This document shows positions 17,676 through 26,562 of a stretch of DNA of 61,551 nucleotides, piece after piece. The number at the start of each line of letters is the position of its first letter. The stretch's first letter is position 1. The position numbers were made by a program, and so were the translations under genes. The stretch covers positions 2,521 through 64,071 of the forward strand of contig JACABD010000016.1 in NCBI GenBank assembly GCA_013377075.1, given 5' to 3'. The DNA comes from Geobacteraceae bacterium. GTDB lineage: Bacteria; Desulfobacterota; Desulfuromonadia; Geobacterales; DSM-12255. The notes beneath the pieces were generated by a model, which did not search any database, was not told the DNA's origin, and saw nothing but the letters and a program-made list of their open reading frames with translations.

Positions 17676-18404
17676 TTACAGGTTCAGTTGCAAATTATGA
17701 ACCTGTCCCCCTTCCAATTCTCTGATCTGTATTCTGATCCCACTCGTAGTTTTAGCTTCTGCAGGGAAGAAGAGGAAGCCATTTGAAAGAAATTCAGTCG
17801 GAATAGCCTTACCTTCAAGCCCTTTACTCCGAATATCATTCAGAATGGCAACCTGCCTGTCAGTAGATGTTGCTGTCGAAGCAGTACCAACTGCTGCGCC
17901 ACCAACCCCGCCTATTACCGCCCCCTTGCCAACTGCATTACCTACATTCTGTCCTGTGACTATCCCTACTGCAGCCCCAAGCAGCGCGCCACCTGCAGCC
18001 CCCATCAAAGCCCCTTTGCCAGCCCCTCTCCCCAGGGCGGCTAGCTGGGTGGAACCTTCTACCCTGTTAATTGCCACATTATTTGGAACCACCTGCCAGT
18101 AGCCGCCATATTTATCAATTAGAAAAGTCTGGTCCGTAACAATTTGTAATTGCCTGCCACTTTTGTTTTCTATGACTAACTGCACCGGAAGTAGTCCGGT
18201 TGCAAGAATATCAAAACCGAATGCTTCACTGGCAAGATCACTGTTGGCAAACGAAGCTCCACCGATAGATATTCCACCGGACTGCTGCATATTAGAATAT
18301 GCTTCTGGAGGTCGAAATGCGACATATTGACTTTTATATGATGTACAGCCGGCAATCTGTATAGCAACTAAAATGAACAGCACTATTTTCTTTATCGCTT
18401 TCAT
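17676..18404 (-). CDS. Glycine-zipper lipoprotein of unknown function
   Basis: A 242-residue protein with a lipobox (IAGCTS, Cys near residue 20), so it is probably anchored in the envelope. Its middle (about residues 128-175) is a glycine zipper: long runs of Gly and Ala with small residues every fourth place (GAGKGALMGAAGGALLGAAV). Such segments insert into or oligomerise at membranes. AAAGGGGGAG precedes the ATG. It lies between rsmG and hemH, where Geobacter-like origins often have parA and parB (from memory). Function unknown. Confidence 0.75.
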   Translation of the reverse strand: MKAIKKIVLFILVAIQIAGCTSYKSQYVAFRPPEAYSNMQQSGGISIGGASFANSDLASEAFGFDILATGLLPVQLVIENKSGRQLQIVTDQTFLIDKYGGYWQVVPNNVAINRVEGSTQLAALGRGAGKGALMGAAGGALLGAAVGIVTGQNVGNAVGKGAVIGGVGGAAVGTASTATSTDRQVAILNDIRSKGLEGKAIPTEFLSNGFLFFPAEAKTTSGIRIQIRELEGGQVHNLQLNL

Positions 18405-18612
18405 AATCTCCCCCTTTAAGCTTATATAAAAATCTTATCAGCTTAATCTTGATATTCAAGATACCGTTTTTTGCAATTATTTCCCAAAAAACTGCCTTTC
18501 ATATTTGCTGCAGAATCGGTTTTTAGAGAACAGTCTCGGCATTGCCCTATCTAGAAGCAATGAGCCTCTTTAAGGCAGCTTTTGGCGACCTGGGGAACAA
18601 TATCGTTTATTG

Positions 18613-19251
18613 CTACATTTTTGCCAAGGTAATCACCGATCGCTCATCCTTGACCATGGGCAGGTGGTACTCTTCTATGGATTTTATTGCAAGATTAAAC
18701 TTAACAAGCTCTGCTTCAGCAGCACCTGCCTCTCTTCGCCCGTCTCGACCCTTCATGGCGATAATGGTTCCATTTTCTATCAGTAGACGATATGAGACAG
18801 ACGCAAACATATTAATATCTGAAAAGGCCCTGGAGATTATCCTCTGAAAGTACCCGTCATATTCAGGGGAAAGCGCCTCGACCCTTGAATGCATTGCCTT
18901 AAAATCTCTGAAACCCAAAACCCTGGACATATGTTTCTGAAAATTGATTTTCTTTCCTACGGCATCAACTGAAATTACCTGCAGATCAGGATATAGTATT
19001 TTTAAAGGTATCGAAGGAAACCCGCCGCCAGACCCGATGTCGAGAAGGTTGCCGCAAGGATTAATGTACTTTGCCACTGCAAGCGAATCTATGAAATGCT
19101 TTACTGTAATCTCTTCTAAAGTAGTAATTGACGTCAGATTGATCTTGCTATTCCACTTGCGAAGTTCATTTGCAAAAAGCGTAAAAGCTTTTACCTGTTC
19201 TTCCGACACTGTTAACCCAAGCTCTTCAAGCCCCTTTTCAAGAATATTCAT
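18613..19251 (-). CDS. rsmG: 16S rRNA (guanine527-N7)-methyltransferase RsmG
   Basis: A 212-residue SAM-dependent methyltransferase that modifies G527 in the 530 loop of 16S rRNA. The SAM motif LLDIGSGGGFPSIPL, the preceding NLTSITTLEEITVKHFIDSL and the later ISRAFSDINMF are family hallmarks. Its ATG shares the A of the mnmG stop (TGATG), so translation is coupled. An ATG-like codon further upstream is less likely. It ends the conserved rpmH-to-rsmG block. Confidence 0.94.
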   Translation of the reverse strand: MNILEKGLEELGLTVSEEQVKAFTLFANELRKWNSKINLTSITTLEEITVKHFIDSLAVAKYINPCGNLLDIGSGGGFPSIPLKILYPDLQVISVDAVGKKINFQKHMSRVLGFRDFKAMHSRVEALSPEYDGYFQRIISRAFSDINMFASVSYRLLIENGTIIAMKGRDGRREAGAAEAELVKFNLAIKSIEEYHLPMVKDERSVITLAKM

Positions 19252-21134
19252 CAACTGCCACACCCTTCAATTTTAGCTTTCAATGCAATGGAAAGCACGG
19301 CAATTGCTGCAGGGGTGACGCCTGGAACCCGTGAAGCCTGCCCAAGTGTATCAGGTTTAAACTTCACCAGTTTTTCTCTTACCTCGGCAGTAATTCCTGT
19401 AATTTGCTCATAATCAAAACCAGCCGGTATTTTTGCGCTCTCCATTTTTGACATTCTCTTCACATGGTCGAGCTGCCTGTCAATGTAACCTTTGTATTTA
19501 ACCTGTATCTCAACCTGTTCCTTGACCTCTGGTGAAATCATGGCGAGTGACGGATCCAGCCTTGTAAGCTCTTGATACGAAATATCAGGCCTTTTCAGAA
19601 GATGTTCATATGTCACAGAATTCTTTATATCTAAAAGATCAAACTCCTTCATAAATTCCGGGTCAGCTTCAGAAAGCAATAGTTTGGATACTTTCAGCCT
19701 TTCATGTTCCTGGTCTACCGCATCCCTTTTCACTATAAACACATCGTAGTCCTCTTTTGACACAAGCCCTAGAGAGTGCCCAAGCTCTCTCAACCTGAGA
19801 TCAGCATTGTCCTCCCTCAACAACAACCGGTACTCTGCCCTGGAAGTAAACATCCTGTATGGCTCTTTAGTGCCGAGTGTTACCAGATCATCTATCATTA
19901 CCCCTATGTAGGCGTCACTTCGTCCAAGCACTATCGGCTCTTTACCATTAATCTTGAGCGCAGCATTAATTCCTGCAATCAGCCCCTGCCCTGCGGCCTC
20001 CTCATACCCGGACGTCCCATTAATCTGCCCCGCATGATAAAGGTTACCTATCAGCTTCGTTTCCAGGGAGGTGTGTAACTGAACTGGATTGGCATAATCG
20101 TATTCTATGGCATATGCAGGCCGCATTATCTCAACATTTTCCAGTCCATAAATACTTCGGTAGAAAGCCCATTGAATATCAATCGGCAACGACGTAGAAA
20201 GGCCTGACGGATAGTATTCCACCGTATTCAAACCTTCTGGCTCCAGAAACGTCTGATGTCTTTCCCTTTCAGGGAACCTAACAACTTTATCTTCAATAGA
20301 TGGACAGTATCTTGGCCCTACTCCCTCTATTATTCCTGCATAAAGTGGTGAACGGTCGAGACCTGATCTGATTATTTCATGGCTTTTAGAGTTTGTATAA
20401 GCGATGTAGCATGGAACCTGCTTCTGCATAATCCTTGTTTTTGAAAATGAAAACTTTGCAGGCGGATCATCGCCATATTGCGCCTCAAGACGGCTGAAGT
20501 CTATCGTTCGCCCGTCAAGTCTTGCCGGAGTACCGGTTTTCAGTCGTCCTATTTCAAACCCCAATTCTCGTAAATGATCTGACAACCCCAGAGAAGGGAG
20601 ATCTCCCGCCCTTCCGCCAGGATAATTCGTTAGCCCAATATGAATTAACCCTCTCATAAATGTGCCTGTTGTCAGAATAACTGTCTTACCTCTGAACAGG
20701 ACTCCTCCGCGGGTTTCAACACCGATCACCGCGTTATTGCTGATAGCGAGCCTGGTCACTTCACCTTGCTTCAAATCAAGATTATCCTGTTTTTCAAGCA
20801 CCTCTTTCATGCGCAGCCTGTAGAGCTGCTTATCGGCCTGAGCCCTTGAAGCACGGACAGCCGGCCCCTTCCTCATATTCAGTATCCTGAACTGAATCCC
20901 TGTAGCGTCGATATTTTTACCCATCTCTCCGCCGAGGGCATCAATCTCTTTAACGATATGCCCCTTTGCCTGCCCGCCAATAGCCGGATTACAGGACATA
21001 AGCGCTACCGCATCAAGATTTATTGTCAACAGCAGTGTTTTGCAGCCCATTCTTGCGCCTGCAAGCGCTGCTTCACACCCGGCATGACCAGCCCCCACCA
21101 CTATTACATCATAATACTTATCGTATTCGACCAA
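19251..21134 (-). CDS. mnmG: tRNA uridine-5-carboxymethylaminomethyl modification enzyme MnmG
   Basis: The FAD-binding partner of MnmE; together they make cmnm5U at tRNA wobble uridine 34. About 627 residues. The Rossmann motif VVGAGHAGCEAALAGARMG is near the N-terminus, followed by CNPAIGG, RGPAVRASRAQ-like RKGPAVRASRAQ, NGTSGYEEAAGQGLIAG and MFTSRAEYRLLLREDNAD. I place the start at a TTG (21134) with GGAG 6-7 nt before it; a TTG at 21164 would add ten residues. The parS-like site lies upstream. Confidence 0.95.
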   Translation of the reverse strand: MVEYDKYYDVIVVGAGHAGCEAALAGARMGCKTLLLTINLDAVALMSCNPAIGGQAKGHIVKEIDALGGEMGKNIDATGIQFRILNMRKGPAVRASRAQADKQLYRLRMKEVLEKQDNLDLKQGEVTRLAISNNAVIGVETRGGVLFRGKTVILTTGTFMRGLIHIGLTNYPGGRAGDLPSLGLSDHLRELGFEIGRLKTGTPARLDGRTIDFSRLEAQYGDDPPAKFSFSKTRIMQKQVPCYIAYTNSKSHEIIRSGLDRSPLYAGIIEGVGPRYCPSIEDKVVRFPERERHQTFLEPEGLNTVEYYPSGLSTSLPIDIQWAFYRSIYGLENVEIMRPAYAIEYDYANPVQLHTSLETKLIGNLYHAGQINGTSGYEEAAGQGLIAGINAALKINGKEPIVLGRSDAYIGVMIDDLVTLGTKEPYRMFTSRAEYRLLLREDNADLRLRELGHSLGLVSKEDYDVFIVKRDAVDQEHERLKVSKLLLSEADPEFMKEFDLLDIKNSVTYEHLLKRPDISYQELTRLDPSLAMISPEVKEQVEIQVKYKGYIDRQLDHVKRMSKMESAKIPAGFDYEQITGITAEVREKLVKFKPDTLGQASRVPGVTPAAIAVLSIALKAKIEGCGS

Positions 21135-21216
21135 AGCCCTCTCCTGTTTCACAAGCAGCTTCAAAATATACTGTATACCACGAATTTCATCAGCATTTAC
21201 GCTGCATTAAGCTATC

Positions 21217-21232
21217 TGTTCCACGTGGAACA
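21217..21232. promoter_or_regulatory. parS-like centromere site
   Basis: A perfect 16-bp palindrome, TGTTCCACGTGGAACA, fits the conserved ParB-binding parS core (GTTNCACGTGNAAC). It lies 4 nt past the mnmE stop and upstream of mnmG, within about 4 kb of dnaA, where chromosomal parS sites usually occur. ParB bound here would load the segregation complex near the origin. No parA or parB gene is in the window. Confidence 0.88.
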
Positions 21233-21236
21233 TTTT

Positions 21237-22607
21237 TTATTTACCTATGCAAAACTGACCGAAAATTAAATCAAGAATATCATCCGGTGTTGTTTCACCG
21301 GTAATATTGCCAAGCAAATCCAGTGAATCCCGCAAATCAATTGAAGCAAGCTCGCTCTGTGCAAGCTTGTCAGGTGAATCAGATAACAAGTTGAGTGCGG
21401 CTGAAACAGCCTTGAGAGTGTCACGATGCCTTGCCTTAGTGAGAAAAACTATATTGCGCGAATCAATCGCTTTGCCGTGAAGAAAAGTATCTGCAATTTT
21501 ACTTTTTAACTCATCAATGCCTGAACCCTTCAAAGTTGAAACAGAAACCGCCGATATTGACTGTAGCTCGTCAGGAAGATTTGAGATTCTGGGTAAATCG
21601 GACTTATTAAAAACAACAAGCATATTACGGCCTGAAATTGCTTTATATACATGCCTATCTTCGTCAGTAAACGGTGATGAAGCATCAACAACAAAAAGGA
21701 TAAGATCGACAGAAGAAATCCTCGCCAGTGCGAGATCAACCCCCAATTGCTCTACAGTGTCCTCAGAATTGCGTATACCGGCAGTATCAAGCAGTTTGAC
21801 TGGAAGCCCGTTAATATTTATGACTTCCTCTATCAAGTCTCTGGTTGTGCCAGGGATAGATGTAACTATTGCCCGTTTTTCCTTTAACAGGGTATTGAGA
21901 AGGCTTGATTTGCCAACATTTGGTTTTCCGGCAATCATAACTGAAACACCATCACGAAGGACCCTGCCCTCCTCATAGGTTGCAATAAGCGAATCTGAAA
22001 GCGATATTGCTTTTGCAAGCCTGCTAAGGATCATTTCCTGATCGTCTACGCCGATATCTTCGTCCGGAAAATCAATATAGGCTTCAACAAGGGCAAGTGA
22101 ATGACGGATATGATCTCGTAATTCCACAAGGGCAGATGAAAGAGCACCGCTTGACTGTTGCCTTGCTACATTAATCGAGGTTTCCGTCTTTCCTCTGATA
22201 AGGTCTATAACAGCTTCAGCCTGAACTAGATCTATTCTGCCATTTAGAAAAGCTCGTTTGGTAAACTCACCAGGCTCGGCCAGTCTGGCCCCCAAAAGAA
22301 TTACAATCCGGAGTATCTGCTCGACAATAAGAGTTCCACCATGACACTGAATCTCAACAACATCTTCACATGTAAAAGTTCGTGGAGCTTTCATGTAGAC
22401 GCACATGGCGTCATCTATAACTGTGAGTGAATCAGGTAAAACAACCTCACCATAATAAAAACGGTGGCTAAGAAAGCCACCGTCATTTTTACGTTTGAAT
22501 ATTTTTTTAAGGATGCAAAGTGAGTCCTGGCCACTGAGCCTGATTATGGCTATACCACCTTCACCGACAGGGGTGCTGACAGCAGCGATGGTGTCAGAAG
22601 GATACAT
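21237..22607 (-). CDS. mnmE: tRNA modification GTPase MnmE
   Basis: A 456-residue GTPase that binds the one-carbon donor and works with MnmG on tRNA U34. The tetrahydrofolate-binding N-domain (DTIAAVSTPVGEGGIAIIRLSG) is followed by the helical domain. The inserted G domain has GKPNVGKSSLLN (about residue 225), TTRDLIEE, DTAGIR and NKSD. The C-terminus ends FCIGK, the family's catalytic Cys motif. AAGGAGG lies within the end of yidC, 6 nt upstream gene to gene. No jag gene lies between yidC and mnmE. Confidence 0.96.
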   Translation of the reverse strand: MYPSDTIAAVSTPVGEGGIAIIRLSGQDSLCILKKIFKRKNDGGFLSHRFYYGEVVLPDSLTVIDDAMCVYMKAPRTFTCEDVVEIQCHGGTLIVEQILRIVILLGARLAEPGEFTKRAFLNGRIDLVQAEAVIDLIRGKTETSINVARQQSSGALSSALVELRDHIRHSLALVEAYIDFPDEDIGVDDQEMILSRLAKAISLSDSLIATYEEGRVLRDGVSVMIAGKPNVGKSSLLNTLLKEKRAIVTSIPGTTRDLIEEVININGLPVKLLDTAGIRNSEDTVEQLGVDLALARISSVDLILFVVDASSPFTDEDRHVYKAISGRNMLVVFNKSDLPRISNLPDELQSISAVSVSTLKGSGIDELKSKIADTFLHGKAIDSRNIVFLTKARHRDTLKAVSAALNLLSDSPDKLAQSELASIDLRDSLDLLGNITGETTPDDILDLIFGQFCIGK

Positions 22608-22613
22608 GGCAGA

Positions 22614-24221
22614 CTATGCCTCCTTGAGAGTTTTGTTGATGTACATCTGTTGGGCTATTGTCAGTATGTTGTTAACAAGCCAGTAAAGAACAAGACCCGA
22701 TGGAAAATTTAAGAACATTGCAGTAAATACAACAGGAAGTGCGAGCATCATTTTTGCCTGGACAGGATCCATATTGGTAGGCGTCATTTTTTGCTGGATA
22801 AACATAGTAATACCCATAATGATGGGCGTAATGTAGTAAGGGTCTCTTGAGGAAAGATCCATAATCCACAAGTAAAAAGGTGCGTGCCTAAGCTCAATGG
22901 AAAACATCAGGGCCTTGTAGAGACCGAAGAAAACCGGAATCTGCACTACCATAGGGAGACAGCCACCAAGCGGGTTAACCTTATGGGTCTTGTAAAGCTC
23001 CATGACAGACTTGTTTAATCCATCACGATCATCCTTAAATTTTTCCTTGAGCGCCTGCATCTGAGGCTGTAGCTTCTGCATCTCTTTCATTGACTTGTAG
23101 CTCTTGTGTGTCAGTGGGAAAAAGATGATCTTAAGGATTACGGTTATAGCTATAATTGCAAGACCGTAGTTATGAAGATACTTATAAAAAAGTTTAAGTG
23201 AGTGGAGAAGTGGCTTTGCAATAACAGCAAACCAGCCTAGATCGATTACCCCTTCCAGATTATGATTCTGTGCTTTAAGTACATCTATATCTTTAGGGCC
23301 AATATAGATTTCATATGGTACTGAAATTTCAGCTCCAGGATTGATGGTTATTTTTGGGGATGAAACTCTCTGCTCAATAAATCCTTCAGAAGACTTAATA
23401 TTAAGTGTTGAGATGCTCTTATCCTTAGCAATTAGTGCTGTAAGGAAATATTTATCACCGAATGCTGTCCAATTAACGGTGTTGCTAAAAGACTTTTCAG
23501 CCTTGGCGATATCATCCGGTGTGTTAAAAGTTACCCCTGATTCAGTTTTTGATGCAGCAGAAAATACTTCATAACGGCCGGCATCTTCCTTAGGTTTTGC
23601 TGAACGACTGCGTAGAACGGTCTGAATAGTGCCTTCAATTGAGGCTGCAGTGCCATTCTTAATGACATTCTCAAGAGTAATTCCGTACCCTGATCCACTG
23701 AATATATAGCGCTTGACCACCTTTGCTCCACTGCTAGTCACCGCAGAGAACTCGAGAAACTTCTTTTCATCTCCTGAAAGCACCAGCTTAGGACGATCCG
23801 GAGTAAATGTCATAGGGCCTAAGTTAAGTCCTGAGTAGTCGGTTAATAAATTATATCCCTTGGAGGCATTTTCGTTATGAAGCACAACCTGCTTAGCACC
23901 AGAGCCGACCAGATCAGTGAATTTCTTCAAGGTAACTTTTTTCAAAGCACCGCTAGTTGCGGAAAAAACAACTGAGAAATTATCAGTTTCTACTTGAACA
24001 TCAGAGTCGTTAGCGGCATTTACCGGTACTTGGTTAGCAACTTGTTGAGCTGTCAGCTCATTCGTCTTCAGCACCTTATTTGAAGCTGTTGTATCAACTT
24101 GCTGGGAGGTCTGAGCTGACTTGTTTTCAGCAGTAATCTGCTTGGCAGGAGGAAACAGGATTGAATAGCCGTACATTACAGCTATGGAGAGAACTACGGC
24201 TATTAAAACACGCTTTTCCAT
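22614..24221 (-). CDS. yidC: Membrane protein insertase YidC
   Basis: A 535-residue inner-membrane insertase. The first TM helix (about residues 5-23) is followed by a large periplasmic domain (to about 325). The conserved five-helix core follows, including LKIIFFPLTHKSYKSMKEM, LGGCLPMVVQIPVFFGLYKAL and FPSGLVLYWLVNN. This is the long Gram-negative form. GGAGC sits 6 nt before the ATG. It lies 15 nt after yidD in the origin-left operon. Confidence 0.96.
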   Translation of the reverse strand: MEKRVLIAVVLSIAVMYGYSILFPPAKQITAENKSAQTSQQVDTTASNKVLKTNELTAQQVANQVPVNAANDSDVQVETDNFSVVFSATSGALKKVTLKKFTDLVGSGAKQVVLHNENASKGYNLLTDYSGLNLGPMTFTPDRPKLVLSGDEKKFLEFSAVTSSGAKVVKRYIFSGSGYGITLENVIKNGTAASIEGTIQTVLRSRSAKPKEDAGRYEVFSAASKTESGVTFNTPDDIAKAEKSFSNTVNWTAFGDKYFLTALIAKDKSISTLNIKSSEGFIEQRVSSPKITINPGAEISVPYEIYIGPKDIDVLKAQNHNLEGVIDLGWFAVIAKPLLHSLKLFYKYLHNYGLAIIAITVILKIIFFPLTHKSYKSMKEMQKLQPQMQALKEKFKDDRDGLNKSVMELYKTHKVNPLGGCLPMVVQIPVFFGLYKALMFSIELRHAPFYLWIMDLSSRDPYYITPIIMGITMFIQQKMTPTNMDPVQAKMMLALPVVFTAMFLNFPSGLVLYWLVNNILTIAQQMYINKTLKEA

Positions 24222-24236
24222 GTAAGCTCCGAAAAT

Positions 24237-24476
24237 CTAGATAAGGGGGTCGTAACCACCTGGATGAAATGGATGACACTTGAGAATTCTTAAAGAAGAT
24301 CTTAAAGAACCTTTAATTAAACCATACTTATTTATCGCCTGGATTGAATACTCTGAGCAGGAAGGATAGAAACGACAGTTATTACCGGTGAATGGCGACA
24401 GGAAACGCTGATAGAGTCTAATCAGTGATATTGTTAAATTAGCGGTCGGAGTGCCGACCGACTCTGCTGACCCCAT
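24237..24476 (-). CDS. yidD: Membrane protein insertion efficiency factor YidD
   Basis: A 79-residue protein of the YidD family that helps YidC-dependent insertion. Family core: [27 protein letters not shown] and [14 protein letters not shown], with three conserved Cys. The ATG at 24476 is chosen because AGGAG lies 7 nt before it. The start falls within the last codons of rnpA (38-nt overlap), a common arrangement in this locus. A longer frame from 24533 has no such site. Confidence 0.92.
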   Translation of the reverse strand: MGSAESVGTPTANLTISLIRLYQRFLSPFTGNNCRFYPSCSEYSIQAINKYGLIKGSLRSSLRILKCHPFHPGGYDPLI

Positions 24477-24786
24477 TTGAAAGCTCCTGAAAAAGAGCAG
24501 CGTGCCCGAGAGCGGTTGCTCCGCTTCGGGCAATAATGTTGTAGTCGGCTAAAGGGAAAGAGTCTCTGTTATTACGGAAAAACTCTCTTAAAAGTCTCTT
24601 GATCCTGTTTCTATTAACGGCATTACCAACTTTTCTGCTTGCAGTAATTCCAAGACGAGAGACTGAAGTAGATGCATCATTATAAATCAAGATAAAGTTT
24701 TTTAAATAGAGCCTCTTTCCTGTCTTGGAAAGCTGAGTGAACTCTGCCCTACTTCTAATACGCCCCGATTTATCAAAGCCAGGCAT
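24439..24786 (-). CDS. rnpA: Ribonuclease P protein component
   Basis: A 115-residue basic protein subunit of RNase P, which helps the catalytic RNA trim tRNA 5' ends. The RNR motif region is [17 protein letters not shown] (about residues 54-70), with [15 protein letters not shown] before it. The start lies 14 nt after rpmH. The 3' end overlaps yidD. Confidence 0.94.
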   Translation of the reverse strand: MPGFDKSGRIRSRAEFTQLSKTGKRLYLKNFILIYNDASTSVSRLGITASRKVGNAVNRNRIKRLLREFFRNNRDSFPLADYNIIARSGATALGHAALFQELSNGVSRVGRHSDR

Positions 24787-24800
24787 GAACGAGCAAAAAC

Positions 24801-24950
24801 TTATTTTGCAGCTATAGTTACAGAAAGACGCTTTCTGCCTTTAGCTCTGCGGCGCTTTATTACAAGACGACCATTTTTTGTTGCCATACGTACCAAAAAA
24901 CCATGGGTACGTTTACGAGAGATATTACTTGGTTGAAAAGTCCGTTTCAT
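24801..24950 (-). CDS. rpmH: 50S ribosomal protein L34
   Basis: A 49-residue basic protein that I translated from the minus strand. It begins MKRTFQPSN, has [10 protein letters not shown] and [17 protein letters not shown], and ends TIAAK: a standard L34. AAGAGG lies 6 nt before the ATG at 24950. It is the first gene of the origin-left operon, divergent from dnaA. Confidence 0.97.
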   Translation of the reverse strand: MKRTFQPSNISRKRTHGFLVRMATKNGRLVIKRRRAKGRKRLSVTIAAK

Positions 24951-24992
24951 ATATAACCTCTTAACTGTTATTTTTCTTATGCGAAATAGAAT

Positions 24993-25021
24993 TTTTAATC
25001 ATAAACACCTACTCTTGTCAA
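24993..25021 (-). promoter_or_regulatory. Possible promoter of the rpmH operon
   Basis: A perfect TTGACA (25016-25021, minus strand) is followed at 17 bp by a weak TTAAAA, about 45 nt before rpmH. The -10 match is poor, so this remains tentative. Confidence 0.4.
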
Positions 25022-25149
25022 TGTTTATTTTAAATTTCAATAGAATAAATGCCCTTGCAAATCCATTTCCTCTCTGTTAGCCTCTAAACCCTCCAAGAGG
25101 AATTAGATTAGCTAATTGCCTGTTTACTTTATGGAATTATCTTTATACC

Positions 25150-25181
25150 TTATCAACAGATGTTGATAAACCTGTTTATAA
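25150..25181. other. DnaA-box-like cluster upstream of dnaA
   Basis: Three 9-mers related to the DnaA box: TTATCAACA at 25150-25158 (plus), the same at 25161-25169 (minus), forming an inverted pair with 2 nt between, and TTATAAACA at 25173-25181 (minus). They lie 35-66 nt before dnaA, where they could serve origin function, dnaA autoregulation or both. Confidence 0.7.
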
Positions 25182-25215
25182 CTTATCTTCAGTTTGAGAT
25201 GGCGGTGTTATTTAA

Positions 25216-26562
25216 ATGAAACAAATATGGAACGATGCTCTACTAAAAATTGAGCATATAATCTCACCTCTGGCATACAACAGTTGGATTAGGCCTTTAA
25301 AATTTATTGATTCATATGGGTCTTCTTTTATAATCGAAGTTCCAAGTGAATTTCACAAAAATGAGGTTAAAAGCAGATATATTTCATTAATAAGAGAAGT
25401 TGTTTCAGGGGTAGCGAATGATACTTATGAAATAGAACTTAAAGTTGCCGAATCTTCCACTGATAACTCACCGGATTCCTACAATGAAATACAAGCATCC
25501 ACAGAAACAATTCAAAAAGAAAAAGTAATAGTGCCCAGATCACCATCATCATTAAATACCAGATATACTTTTGACTCATTTGTTTGCGGTACCAGTAACG
25601 AGTTTGCATATGCAGCATCCCAAGCTGTAGCAGAAACACCTGCAAACAGATATAATCCACTTTTCATATACGGTGGAACCGGTCTTGGTAAAACTCATCT
25701 TATGGTAGCAATAGGAAATCAGATTTTAAGTGAAAATCCTGTTGCCAAGATATGCTACTACACTTCAGAAACATTTATGAATGAAATGATAAATTGTATT
25801 CGTCACAAAAAAATGGAAGAGTTTCGTTCAAAGTTCAGAAAAGCTGATGTTTTACTAATTGATGATATACAATTTATGGCTGGGAGAGAGGCAACTGAAG
25901 TTGAGTTTTTCCACACATTTAATGCACTTTACGAATCACACAAACAGATAGTTATAACATCTGATAAATTCCCTAAAGAAATACCTGGACTGGAAGAAAG
26001 ACTGAGATCTAGATTTGAGTGGGGATTGATTGCAGATATTCAACCACCTGATGTGGAAACAAAAGTAGCAATACTTAAAAAGAAGGCAGAAGTTAATAAA
26101 ATAGACCTGCCTGACGACGTAGCCTTTCTAATTGGTTCAAGTAATGCAAGTAATATTCGTGAAATTGAAGGGATGTTAATACGCATAGGTGCATATGCGA
26201 GTCTCACAAAAAACAAAATCAACCTTCTAATGGCAAAAGACATACTAAAAGACATAATCGTTGATAAGAACCGTGAAATAAGTATTGAATCAATACAAAA
26301 ACATGTTGCCGACCATTTTAAGCTGAAAGTAGCTGACCTTAAATCTGAAAAAAGACTTAAATCATTCGTGATACCTAGACAGATTGCCATTTACCTATCA
26401 AGAGAACTTACCAAAGCATCATTCCCGGAAATTGGTGAAAAGTTTGGTGGTAAAGATCACTCTACTGTTATTTACGCAGTAAATAAAATAAATGCGGTAA
26501 TGAAAGATAAACCAGAAATTTTGGACAGTTATGAAACCATAAAAAGAAAGCTGTTGAACTAA
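25216..26562 (+). CDS. dnaA: Chromosomal replication initiator DnaA
   Basis: A 448-residue initiator that binds origin boxes and, with ATP, melts the origin. Domain I starts IWNDALLKIEHIISPLAYNSWI; a variable linker follows; the AAA+ domain has YGGTGLGKTHL (about residues 152-162) and LLIDDIQFMAGRE; domain IV ends with GGKDHSTVIYAVNKI, the box-reading signature. No strong ribosome site is at normal distance (GGCGG is about 11 nt away), which may keep expression low. Box-like sites flank the gene on both sides. The coding sequence is clearly AT-rich. Confidence 0.98.
   Translation: MKQIWNDALLKIEHIISPLAYNSWIRPLKFIDSYGSSFIIEVPSEFHKNEVKSRYISLIREVVSGVANDTYEIELKVAESSTDNSPDSYNEIQASTETIQKEKVIVPRSPSSLNTRYTFDSFVCGTSNEFAYAASQAVAETPANRYNPLFIYGGTGLGKTHLMVAIGNQILSENPVAKICYYTSETFMNEMINCIRHKKMEEFRSKFRKADVLLIDDIQFMAGREATEVEFFHTFNALYESHKQIVITSDKFPKEIPGLEERLRSRFEWGLIADIQPPDVETKVAILKKKAEVNKIDLPDDVAFLIGSSNASNIREIEGMLIRIGAYASLTKNKINLLMAKDILKDIIVDKNREISIESIQKHVADHFKLKVADLKSEKRLKSFVIPRQIAIYLSRELTKASFPEIGEKFGGKDHSTVIYAVNKINAVMKDKPEILDSYETIKRKLLN

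Noticed and set aside
18405-18612. Possible remnant of parA/parB between rsmG and the lipoprotein gene
   Set aside because: The 208-nt gap has no ParA or ParB motif in any frame I could read; it looks like ordinary AT-rich intergenic sequence.
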